The notes under the pieces are model-generated. The model saw only the letters and a list, made by a program, of their open reading frames with translations, did not search any database and was not told the origin of the DNA. Positions 1 to 10,139 of a stretch of DNA of 64,000 nucleotides are shown here, one piece after another (position 1 is the stretch's first letter; each line of letters begins with the position of its first letter). Position numbers and translations under genes: made by a program. The stretch spans positions 1 to 64,000 of the forward strand of contig NW_020167530.1 in assembly GCF_001641265.1 (NCBI RefSeq). Direction: 5' to 3'. This DNA comes from Pseudogymnoascus destructans. Taxonomy: Eukaryota > Ascomycota > Leotiomycetes > Thelebolales > Thelebolaceae.

Positions 1-189
1 CCTAACCCTAACCCTAACCCTAACCCTAACCCTAACCCTAACCCTAACCCTAACCCTAACCCTAACCCTAACCCTAACCCTAACCCTAACCCTAACCCTA
101 ACCCTAACCCTAACCCTAACCCTAACCCTAACCCTAACCCTAACCCTAACCCTAACCCTAACCCTAACCCTAAGCCTAAGCCTAAGCCT
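1..189. repeat. Telomere repeat tract
   Basis: Uninterrupted CCCTAA hexamers run from base 1 to about 171, then three variant units of the form CCTAAG lead into unique sequence at about 189. On the opposite strand this is TTAGGG, the usual telomere repeat of filamentous fungi. The C-rich strand reads 5'->3' into the chromosome, so base 1 is the physical chromosome end or close to it. Confidence 0.98.
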
Positions 190-399
190 CTCACTTTCCA
201 TTTCACTCCCCGTTTCCCTTATATAAAACCCTATCAAAATTCCAAAAACCCCATTACGTTCGTCTCATATAACTACCCTATTAACAATATTAAACCTTTT
301 ATTGACCCATCTTATTCCCAAAAATATATCTCGTCCATTATAATTACTGCCTTTATATAACCCCCCCCTCCATCACCCAAATTCAAAATTCGTCTCTCA

Positions 400-2935
400 T
401 TTTATCTCGTATCAAAATTCTGAATACGCCATTCTTTTCCTCTCCAAAAATTACCCCTATAACATCCCTTCACCTCCCGTCACCCCAACTCAAAAACACA
501 CCCCCCCCCCTACTTGACCGAAATCGAATTATCTCCCTTATTTAAACTTGTAATAAAATTCTGAAAACGCTATTTTGTAAGTCTCGTAAAACTACTCTAT
601 TAACGATATTATTTTCGGATATATTTCCCTATCTTATTCCCAAAACTATATTCTCATCTGTTATAATTATTCCCTTATATATCCTACCCCCTATTCACAC
701 CAACTCGAAATTCGTCCCCCATTTCAACTCGTATCGAAATTCTGAAGAAGCCATTCTCTTCCGCTTGCAAAACTACCCTATTGACGATATCAAACTATTC
801 CTCTACAATGTCCCCTTACTTCCCCTCATTCCCATCGAAATAACTGCCGCCCCCCCCCCCCCCCCCAAACTCAACTGAATTCGAAATTCGCCTTCCATTT
901 CACCTCGTATCAAAATTCCGAAGAAGCCATTCTCTTCCCCTTCAAAAACTACCCTATTAACGATATCGAACGCTCCTTATACATCACCTCTATCATAACT
1001 TATAATACCTCACTCAATATATTTGCTGCCTTACCTTTGCCACCCGACGGAAATCAAAGTAACTCACCCATTTCAATTTGTAACCCTAACCCTAAAGACA
1101 CCATTCTCTTCTCCTCGTATTTCTCGTCATTTCCTGATGTCGAACGATAAATTCTGTCTGTTGCTGCACATGTTATACTTGGGGATAAAAATCGGGTCTT
1201 CCTGGAACCCCCCCAAACCACCACCCGTCTAAATCCGGAATATCTCTCTCGTTTCAAATCGTATCAGAAATACGAAGATGCCATTCCCTTCCCCTTGCAA
1301 TCCTCTTTTAATACCACCCTCGAACGATAAATTCTGTTGCTTACTGCAAAACTTATTGCTCTCCTTATACCTGCCCCCCCCACCCATTGCCAGTCGTCTA
1401 AATCCGAAATAACTCTCTCGTTTCAAATCATATCAAAATTATGAAGACGCTATTTTGTTCCCCTCCAAATTCTCTTTCAGACGTGATGCCGAACGATAAA
1501 TTCGGCCGCCTATTGCAATACTTATAGCCCCTCATCTGACATACCCTCCTCCCCCCTTCCGCCTGACCATATCCGGAATATCTCCACCGTTTTAATTCGT
1601 ATCAAAAATCGGAGGACGCCATTTGATTCCCCTTGTAATTCTCTATCATTGACGATGACGAACGTTAAGATCGGGTTGTCGCTTCAAAAGTTATCACCCC
1701 TCAAGAACTATGCCTCCCTTCCACCCCCTGTCACCTACCACCCACCAAAATCCGAAATAACCAACCCAATTTGAATCGTACTGAAATTCAGAGTACGCCA
1801 TTTTATTCCTCTTGAAACGCGCTTCAATTTGCCGTGTTGAACGTTAGATTCCGTCTGTCGATTGAGAAGTTATTGGCCTTCGAAAATTAAGGTCCACTGG
1901 CCCCCTTGCCACCAACCATCCGTTTAAATCCGCAATAACTAACTCACTTCTACTCGTATTAGAAATCGGAGGACGCCATTTTCTTCCCCTTGTAAATCTC
2001 TTTGAATTACGACATCGAACGTTACGCCTTGCCTCTCGGTCCGGGTTTTATACCACTTCCCGTTCCATGCCCTCTTCTTCTTAATCACCCATCGAAATCC
2101 GTTATAACACAATCATTTCAACTCGTATCAAAAATCGGAGGAGGCCATTCGATTCTGCTTGCAATTATCTTTCAATGGCGCTATCGAACGTTGAGTTCTG
2201 CGCACCGCTGCAAAAGTTATACCACGTCTCATATGTAGAACCCCCTTTGCCCCTACCCACTGCTGCCCGTCTAAATCATAAATATCTTCACCATTTTAAC
2301 TCGGATCACAAATCGGGATACGCCATTCGATTCCCATTGTAAATCTCTTCCATTAACGATGCCGACCGTTAAGTTTCGGCCGTCGCTGCAAAAGTTGGAA
2401 TCCTTCTCACATGTTGCCATGGGGCCCCATTTCCTGGGCCCGGCCCAACAAATCCGAAATAACTTACTTGTTTCAAGCCGTATCAAAACTCGTAAGAGGC
2501 CATTCGATTCCTCTTGTAAATCTCTTTCAATGACGATACCGAACGTTAGCTTTCGACCGTAGCTGCAAAAGTTATAATCCTTCAAAGTAGGTGCTCCACC
2601 ACACCCACTGATGCCCCAGCGAAATCTGCAATATCTCACCCGTCTCAACTCATATCACAAATCGGAGGACGTCATTTGATTCGTCTTGCAAATCTCTTTT
2701 ATTAACGCCATCGAACGCACCGTCTGCATGCTGCGTCAGGTTCTTACAATCCATCCTATAACATGCCCCCCCAACCACCCCTCCCATGCATCGCCCGACT
2801 AGAACCGGAATGTCTCCACCATCTGAAGTCTGATCAACAATCAGAGTACGTCAATTTGTTCCCCTTGCAAAGCTGCACAAGAGACGTCAGCGAACATTTA
2901 CATCGGTCGCGAGGCTGTCAACTTACAGTCCTTGC
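400..2935. repeat. Subtelomeric ~175-bp degenerate tandem array 1
   Basis: A core resembling ATCAAAAATCGGAGGACGCC followed by ATT recurs at about 413, 548, 735, 910, 1085, 1264, 1430, 1601, 1772, 1958, 2127, 2305, 2482, 2651 and 2833. Spacing is mostly 166-187 bp. Each unit also carries a TCGAACG(T/A)TA-like motif and, between units, a C-rich tract followed by an AAATCCGAAATAAC-like motif. Units are diverged, so this is an old array. No ORF in it looks genuine. The array sits directly inside the telomere and ends just before the dioxygenase gene. It belongs to the same family as the array at 10140-11835. Confidence 0.85.
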
Positions 2936-2974
2936 AAGAACGTGAGTTCGAAAATGGGCCATGGGACAAGCTCC

Positions 2975-4009
2975 CTACTCCTCCTCACCTGGCTGCCAGT
3001 TGCTCTGCTTCGTGAAGAAGACGCAGGAGTAGCGCGTGCCCTCGAAGGGTGCGATCCAGTGCTCGAGGACTGCAGAGCGGAACAGGACAACATCCCCTGG
3101 CTGGAAGGGAATCTTATAACCAAGGGCTGGCAGGCACAGCTCCCCTCCTTCGAACTCTCCAAAGCAGGCCATCGCAACCCAGCCATCCAGCACATCGTGG
3201 TTGTCCTTGTGTGGCCCAACCTGGGCGTTTATCAGGATCGCGAGGCAGTGCCAGCAGCTCCTGTTGCTGAACTTGAAGACCTCCAGCTCAGGCGTGGCTG
3301 CACACTCGCGGAGGTAGTTCTGCCTGTACTGCTCGTAGGCCCTGGGATCGATCTCCTGGAAGAGCCTCCCAATGGTCTGCGCGAGGGGGGCCATCTTCTT
3401 GTAGAGGGCCAGGGTGGCCCCGAAGCCATTTCCAGTCCTGCGCATGTCAGAGCAGATGGTGGGAGGCGAATTTGTCTGGCCTGTGGCGTGCCACAACCCA
3501 AGGTGGTAGACTCCCCACTTCTTCCCCTCGCGCTCAGCCTTCCTGGCCTGCTCCATCTCGTGCCTCTTGTCACTGCTGGGCTTGGGGGGTGGCGCGAGCT
3601 CCGTGTACTGCTCAATGGCACCAGCCATGAGGCGGCAGAGGTCCTTGTTCCTGTCCGGGAGGCTCAGCCCCCCCCTCATGTAGACGAGGAGCTGCTCTGG
3701 GTCCTTGTCAGCAGAGTTGAAGACGGTGACGGGCTGGATGTCGAGGCCATCCTTCCCACCATCCTTGGGGATGCCCTGGAGCAGCGTGAGGTGCTTGCTG
3801 AGCTCGAGGCCCTGCTCCAGTGTGGTGGTGACCTTGGGGTTGGCTGGCGTGATGAGGTTGGTCCAGGCGAGGTCTGTGGTGATGACCCGGGCATTGCCGC
3901 GGAACTTGGCCTTCCAGTTATGGGAGAACTCCCTCCTCTCCTTCCACTCATATGGCGAGTGGGCTGTGTGGTGCTGGTGGCGCTTCTGGATGGAGGGTAC
4001 TGGTGGCAT
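2975..4009 (-). CDS. TET/JBP-like 2-oxoglutarate and Fe(II)-dependent dioxygenase
   Basis: The product is an intronless 344-residue protein. Its C-terminal third carries the double-stranded beta-helix signature of 2OG-Fe(II) dioxygenases: HxD (H267-K-D269), a distal His (H317 in LEHWI) and a 2OG-binding Arg (R326 in GTRYS). The Gly-rich segment GEFEGGELCLPALG and the strand PGDVVLFRS fit the fungal TET/JBP group, many of which are tied to mobile elements and some of which oxidise 5-methylcytosine. That substrate is inferred from the family, not seen. The N-terminal 130 residues are basic and unassigned. The ATG at 4009 is the first in frame after the upstream 153-bp repeats. A second, broken copy lies at 11884-12795. 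A related protein or RNA hydroxylase cannot be excluded. Confidence 0.82.
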   Translation of the reverse strand: MPPVPSIQKRHQHHTAHSPYEWKERREFSHNWKAKFRGNARVITTDLAWTNLITPANPKVTTTLEQGLELSKHLTLLQGIPKDGGKDGLDIQPVTVFNSADKDPEQLLVYMRGGLSLPDRNKDLCRLMAGAIEQYTELAPPPKPSSDKRHEMEQARKAEREGKKWGVYHLGLWHATGQTNSPPTICSDMRRTGNGFGATLALYKKMAPLAQTIGRLFQEIDPRAYEQYRQNYLRECAATPELEVFKFSNRSCWHCLAILINAQVGPHKDNHDVLDGWVAMACFGEFEGGELCLPALGYKIPFQPGDVVLFRSAVLEHWIAPFEGTRYSCVFFTKQSNWQPGEEE

Positions 4010-4014
4010 GGTGT

Positions 4015-4473
4015 CGCGAGCTCAGGTCTTGATGGTACCTCACTATAAGATGGTATAGTCTAGGATCCCCAAAGGCAGATGACACAGGATGGTGTGCCCC
4101 TCTTGACACTCGAGACTGAGCTGTGTGCTGGCGTGAAGAAAGCGTGGAAAAATGTTGGGTGGTTGTTGCGCGAGCTCAGGTTTTGATGGTACCTCACTAT
4201 AAGATGGTATAGTCTAGGATCCCCAAAGACAGATGACACAAGATGGTGTGCCCCTCTGCCACTCGAGACTGAGCTGTGTGCTGGCGTGAAGAAAGTGTGA
4301 AGAAATGTTGGGTGGTTGTTGCGCGAGCTCAGGTTTTGATGGTACCTCACTATAAGATGGTATAGTCTAGGATCCCCAAAGACAGATGACACAAGATGGT
4401 GTGCCCCTCTGCCACTCGAGACTGAGCTGTGTGCTGGCGTGAAGAAAGTGTGAAGAAATGCCGGGTGGTTGCC
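4015..4473. repeat. Three tandem 153-bp repeats upstream of the dioxygenase gene
   Basis: Units begin at about 4015, 4168 and 4321 and are nearly identical. Each starts GCGAGCTCAGGT, contains ACTATAAGATGGTATAG and CTAGGATCCCCAAAG, and ends in GGGTGGTTG. A fourth start at 4474 diverges after GCGCGAG. The array begins 5 bases upstream of the dioxygenase ATG and therefore occupies its leader and promoter region. Confidence 0.9.
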
Positions 4474-5314
4474 GCGCGAGAAGGAAAAAATGTGTAAAGG
4501 ACTAAGTTTGGACTTGACGGTAGAAGTTCTGATATAGACTGAGACGAGCCACGCCCGCTAGCTGCGTGGCAACTCACATGACTGACCACCCCATCAAAAT
4601 TGGGTTGAAAAAAAAAACGTCGAGATCTGAGGCCGGGAGGAGCATGGCTGCGTTCGTCTGGGCGAGGGCTACGCAGTTACATGAAAAGGGGGATGGATTT
4701 GATGGCATCTCGCTAAGAAAATGGCGATCTCGGTTAAAAAATGCCCCATCTTCTAACCCTGGTCGGGAGAGGCCATGGCAGTGGTGTGGACATGGGAGTT
4801 GCATGTTGGGATTCGTCCTTGCCAGTCTCACCTGGGTATGTAATTATAAGATAATCGTACGAGTATCAGAACTAGAGTATTGCCTCGAAATATCCCAAGG
4901 GCTAGTCTGGTATTCGAGCTATGGGGGTCTATAAACGCTTCCGATTAATTGGGGGTGATGGGGAGGGGGCAGCCCATGCCCTAAACATAGCAACGATCAA
5001 TGTTCGGGAGTGTCACAACCAAACGCGGTTAGGCGAAAACCTTAAAAAGATGTCAACCCTACATCTCGAGTTCGACGTTTAATATACAGCTTATATTGCT
5101 GTAATAAGATCATATGTATTGGCGGTATGTGTCATCGTCAGTAATTTAATGCAGTTCATATCTCGTCGAGGAGTGTGATTATTATAATCCGTTCCAATTT
5201 ATTTAAATTGCAGAGAATAATATTTCTCAACTCACGACATCATTAATATGGCTCTATGGCTACAGTCTATATTATAAATACATGGCGCTACCAGTCGAAC
5301 ACCCATTCGCTAGT
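4474..5314. other. Intergenic, no gene seen
   Basis: No convincing coding sequence or repeat lies between the 153-bp repeats and the end of the helicase gene. The last 300 bases are AT-rich. They would hold the helicase 3' end and terminator, because the helicase reads leftward. Confidence 0.5.
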
Positions 5315-8300
5315 TTAATATGCCTCGAACTCGAGCAGCGCTGCTGCTGCGATCTTTACCCCCCAGATGCCCTTCCCACCTGCAAACTCGGCCACCTGCC
5401 CACACCATGACAGGAACACATCCACGTCATTGAACGCCCCTGCTGCCCCTGCCCTCACTGCCTGCTCACCGAACCTCTCCTGCAGCCACTGTTCGCCCCC
5501 AGTCTTGTGGAACACGCCGTAGCAGAGCGGCATCACGATGTCTGCGTACCTGCACTGCTCGAGGCCACTGGCCGGGTCTGCACGTTGACAGACCGACTGT
5601 GGGTTGTAGCACCAGTAGCACGCTGCGAAAGCTGAGATCCATGGCCCGCGGCCCTGCCCCCTCCTTCTGGCCTGGTCGCGCGCCCTGAAGAAGTCGAACC
5701 GCTGGTGGCACTTGGTGAACTGGTGGTCCCACTGCTCCCCGAGCCCTCGACAGAGCAGGCACGTCCCCTTCACGGTGAGGAGGTCCTCCTTGTAGCGGCT
5801 AAGCTCGAGGTATGCCAAACGCCGCTTCTCGTGGATGGCTGCACTCCCTGTGTGCGGCATTGCCTCTGTGGCATCGTCACGGGGCACGTGTGATGGGCTG
5901 GGGCCACTGCTGCAGACATCGCACGCCACATCATCCCTGGTGCCATCGCACTGCCGAAGCTCTGATGCCTCATCGAGGTGCGCACTCAGACACGTGCGCC
6001 TGCACTCCCGGCCTTCGAGGTAGCGGTAGAGTGCCCTCGTCTCGACATCCATACCGGCGTTGCCCGCCTGCGACTGCCACTTGTGCGGCAGGAGCACGGC
6101 TGAGTATGCCTCCCTCCCATCGCGCCCAGCCCGACCGGACTCCTGCGCAAAGTCGACGAGGGAGCGTGGCTCGTCCAGGTGCATGACGAGCCGGACATGT
6201 GGGTAGTCGAAGCCGGCGCTAAGGGCCGACGTCGCCACAATGTATGGCAGCTCGGGTGTTGTGAGCCACGTCCTGAGCAGCTCCTGCTTCTCCTCTGCCG
6301 TGCCGGCCATCGCGGTGTAGACCGGGCAGTGGAGCAGGCTGCCCAGGTCCTGTGCCTCCTCCCGTGTCCGCACGTAGAGTATGATCTTGTCTCGGGTCTG
6401 GTCGAGCAGCCCGCTCGCCCGCCACGCGTCCCTGGCCCTCCGCGCGCCCTCTTCTAGCAGGCTCCCCTGCCCTGTGGCCCGCTGCACGAGGTACGAGAGG
6501 TTCCGCCTGTTCGTTGAGGCCCGCACGACCTTTGGCTTCACGAGGTTGTTCTGCCTCTCGAACGCAGCCTGTAGCATTGGCGGCAGGGTGGCCGTCAGGT
6601 AGACGAACTGCGTGCGCACGCTGCGGATGAGGGCGAGGTCGGCCATGGCGTGACGGTACTCGGACGCCGTGATTGTGAGGTGCGCCTCGTCTATCACGAC
6701 GCGGCCGAGCTGCTGCGTCGCGGCCAGCCTGTGCGCATACGCCCGGAACTGAGACGTGCTCGCGGCCTCGACCGTGACGAACACCAGCGGTGCGTCCCGC
6801 TCCTCGCCCGGGGCCCACACGAGGTGGTCTATCCCGAGCTCCTGCACACGCCGCAGCAGGTCGCCACGCAGGGACACGAGCGGCAGCACGAGGATCGTCA
6901 CGCCCGCATCAGGCAGGACACAGGGCAGCATGAACAGCAGGCTCTTCCCCTCGCCGGTGCCCAGGATGACGACGACCTGCTCCGTCCATGACATGACGAC
7001 CGTCATCGCCCGCTCCTGTGCGGCCGACTTCCACTGCAGCTTGTCGTCGTGGTAGAGCCCCCTCGCGCACTTCAGCAGGGCTGCAGCAGACCACCTCTTC
7101 CGCGGCCGGTGCACGCCCACGGCAATCCTCTTCAGCATCCGCGGCCTGTCGGACCCTGCCACCTCTGCCGCCTCGCGCTTCCTCTTCCCTGCTGCTGCGA
7201 CCGCATCCCCGAGCACCGTGTCGAGATCCCACAGCCCCCTCCACAGGGATGACGCGCGCAGGTTCCGACGGATGAGGCCATCCCACACATTCCCAAAGTT
7301 CGCGTTCAGCTGGTTCGCGTAGCTGCGGTTCACCACCCGCGTGCTGTGGTTCCGCTGCCTCGTCATGGTCCGGATGTCATCCTCCATCTCCTCTGCATCC
7401 TCATCGTCGTCGTCGGCCCCGATGCCCTCGAAGCACGCAAGGTCGCCCGCAAACTTGGTCTTCACAATGTTGACCGTCATCTGGCGCCAGTTGGCGATGT
7501 GCAGCCGTGGCACCTTGGCCCGCACGCACGCCTGCTCCATGCACCGCGTCAGCCGGTTGTCGGCCCACACGGCCCCGTCCTTCCACCACAGGTACGCGGA
7601 CATGATTGCGCGTGGGGAGGTCTGGCGCAGGAAGGCCTGGCGGAGCGGCACGACGTAGACGAGGTAGTCCAGCAGGAGGTCTCCGATGGCGGCTGGCAGG
7701 AAGCGGATGTTGTCCTTGAACCTGCCCGTCTGCTGCTGGCCCTTGTGGTAGGTGGTGTGCAGCATCACGAGCCCGTGCTTGAGGTAGACGCTACGCCTCC
7801 GCTGCGTGTTGCGCCAGGTGAGGGAGAACAGCTCGCTCTCGCGCAGCAGCTGGCCCGAGGCCATGTGGATGAGGACGAGGAGCCGCTTGAGGAACTCGTC
7901 AGCGACGGCCTCGTACTGGTCGATGGCCTTCTGTCGCCACATGACCCTCGTGACCCCTGCATCAGCCTCTCCATCCTCTCCATCCTCAGCAGTAGGTGCA
8001 GCAGTGGTGTCGAGGAATGACGCTCGGAGTGACTGCGACTCCCGTATGACATTGCGCAGTGAGCCCGCGAGCGGCTTCAGCAGTGCCGCGTTCTCCCGGT
8101 GCTCGCCAAAGTGCCAGCTAAAGTTGTCGGCGTCGAGGTTGTCCTTGAGTGCCCATGCGCGCATCCGTGGCAGGCCCGCTGCGCCAAACATGAGCTCGCC
8201 GTGCAGCAGATGCTGCGCCTGCCTGAACTCCGACAGCAGCAGCTGCTGCACCTCGTCCATGTTCAGGTCGACGTCCCTGTAGGTGAGGATCTGCTCGTCC

Positions 8301-8397
8301 TCGTCCCAGTGCGCCTGGTGCGAGCCCACTCCGTCCTTCGACACCGCGAACAGCAGCAGGCGCCAGCCCAGTATCTCGCCCATGGGCGTCTCCGTGT
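5315..8397 (-). CDS. Telomere-linked RecQ-like helicase, C-terminal frame
   Basis: This frame encodes 1,022 residues from the ATG at 8383 and is open upstream to the frameshift near 8398. Helicase motifs are all present: Walker A GTGEGKS (475-481), DEAH (565-568), TAT (597-599), and QESGRAGRDG (747-756). A RecQ-type zinc region follows with Cys 794, 798, 812, 821 and 824. The Cys-rich tail (CLLC, then HQFTKCH) is typical of subtelomeric fungal helicases. Upstream, residues 160-360 show a tyrosine-recombinase-like set: R181, K214, H295, R300, H346 and Y355, with H346 and Y355 exactly nine apart. The gene is GC-rich unlike its AT-rich flanks and is transcribed toward the telomere. The first part of the same gene is in another frame (8398-9776). 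Confidence 0.88.
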
Positions 8398-9776
8398 CCC
8401 GGCCGCAGGTACTGCTCGCAGATGCTGTTGATGTGCTCGAGCGTGCTGCCGGCGCCCGACCTCTCGAGGTATGCGGCCGTGCTGAAGATGAGCAGCTGCA
8501 CAGCCCAGATCAGGCCGGACAGGCAGCTGTTGAAGTTGCCCGGCTCCTTCCACGACTTGGTGCGTGGCTTGACGCTCAGCATCGCGCAGAAGCTGAGGAG
8601 CGGCGAGCTGAAGCGGTCGCCGCCGAACTCGTGGCAGACGAGGGCCATGCAGAGGGATCGGAGGGCGTCGTTCAGCGCTAAGCGGTCTCCGTCGGCAGCG
8701 CACTCCAGGGCGGCCTCCCAAGCTGTCGTCTGCTCGTCCGTCAGCCGGATCCGGTCCTCGGGGCGCCTGCCCTGGTCCGCGCTCAGAGGTGGCGTGAAGT
8801 GGCTGCCGCAGTAGGCGACGCGGTAGCAGTACGCCATGAACTGCTTCCAGTACCCAAAGTTTGTGCGCAGTGTGGATGGCTCCTTCTTGGGGTCGAAGCC
8901 GCGCACCCTGCCTGCCCTGCAACTGGCTGGTGCCGATGAGGTAGGGGCGCCATGGAAGCGGCTCAGCGCGAGCTGCCTCGGCCACGTCAGCATGCAGTCC
9001 GGCCCGTCGAAGCACCAGCCGTGCACCTCAGCGAGGATCTCGTCCATGACCTCGAGCATCAGGAACAGCTCGGGCTCTCCCTCATCTGCGCTCTTCGGCA
9101 GCGCAAAGGAGGCGTGCATCTCGTCCTTCTCTAGGCCCCGCACGTGGTTCTCGATGCCAGTCCGCCTCAGCCACGGGACCGCAGCCGAGGGGTGGCTGTC
9201 GAAGCCGTGCACCTTGTTGCCCTCCGTCTTGATGTCGTCCGCTACCATGGTCGCGTCCGCGTCGGCCAGGTCGAAGAAGGCCTGCTCCTGCGGCTCGAGG
9301 GCGATGGCGGCAGTAGCTGCGTCCCCTTCCGCCCTGTCGTCGTCTGTAACCACAAAGTACCGGACATGCTCGGTCTTTGCGAAGAAGGTCTGCACCGTGC
9401 ATCTCTGCCACGCGCCACCCTCACTCTGCTGCGACGGCTTCTGCCCGTGCTCCCGGGACACGTGCGCCCTGATGGCCGGCCCGGACAGGGTCAGGGTCGG
9501 CCGGCCGTCGTCGCAGAGGATGCAGGAGAATGCCGGATGGCGGCGCAGTCCCTCGATGGCGATGCAGGGCTGGTCTGGCAGGGCGACCTGTCCCGGGGGC
9601 CGCAGCTCATGCGTCGCGAAGAGGTCGAGCAGGGTGCGCAGCTCCGGCCCCTTGAGGTCGTGGGGTGGGTGCCTCAGGTGCCACTCCTGGCTGGCGCGCG
9701 CGGGCATGAGGCAGGTCCCGCAGTCGCGGCAGAGCAGCACCCCGTGAGTTGCGAGGTAGGAGAAGCTGGCCGCCAT
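8398..9776 (-). CDS. Telomere-linked helicase, N-terminal OrsD-type frame
   Basis: This is the 5' part of the helicase gene. I chose the ATG at 9776 (MAASFSYL...) because family proteins begin just before the first zinc-finger Cys pair; an in-frame ATG also exists at 9950. The first finger is CRDCGTC with HLRHPPH, and the second is CILC with HVSREHG. This paired arrangement fits the OrsD (DUF3505) domain common in fungal mobile-element and subtelomeric proteins. A Trp/Tyr-rich region (FGYWKQFMAYCYRVAYCG) follows. The frame runs into noise after EQYLRP near 8400. One extra C (plus strand) in the CCC run at 8398-8400 would explain the switch to the helicase frame. No plausible intron spans the junction, so this is either a pseudogene or a homopolymer sequencing error. 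Confidence 0.78.
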
Positions 9777-10135
9777 CCTTCCCTTGCGCGAGCGGTGTGT
9801 GTGCGCTATTCGCCCTTCGTTGCATGCTCTGTATGCGTGCTTGATGCGCCTGCGCCGTCCCGGGGGTCTCCCAATTTGCTGCACAATAATCGCTCCACAA
9901 TGGCCCGTGCGCGCGCGAGCGACAGGGGTCGCTCGCGTGGGGATTCCCAATTTGCACTACAGATACGGCCGCTTCTAGGGGTAGGGTTTTTACAGAGTAA
10001 CTGAGTATTGGCCTCACTCACCGAGTCGAGTGAAAGGTTCAGCTACTCACCCAGCTGAGTAACCCACTGAGTGAGTGAGCCGAGTATTGGGCGAGTAGTG
10101 CGCAGCCTAGGCTCCACCTGCCCCTACCACTCGAC
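9777..10135. promoter_or_regulatory. Upstream region of the helicase gene with clustered TGAGT/ACTCA motifs
   Basis: Between about 10000 and 10105, ACTCA/TGAGT pentamers occur many times in both orientations, including CTGAGTGAGTGAGCCGAG. A telomere-like TAGGGGTAGGGTTTT lies at about 9975, and CCCAATTTGC occurs twice (near 9870 and 9948). The position suggests promoter or protein-binding sites, but no factor can be named from sequence alone. Confidence 0.35.
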
Positions 10136-10139
10136 AAAT

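Noticed and set aside
2942..4048. 368-codon plus-strand ORF across the dioxygenase
   Set aside because: It is the complement of a gene with clear catalytic motifs; no domain on this strand.
8360..8420. Intron joining the two helicase frames
   Set aside because: No GT-AG pair of plausible length keeps both conserved segments; a one-base shift explains the data better.
8836..10004. Long plus-strand ORFs opposite the helicase N-terminal part
   Set aside because: GC-rich antisense frames stay open by composition; the minus strand has zinc fingers and family features.
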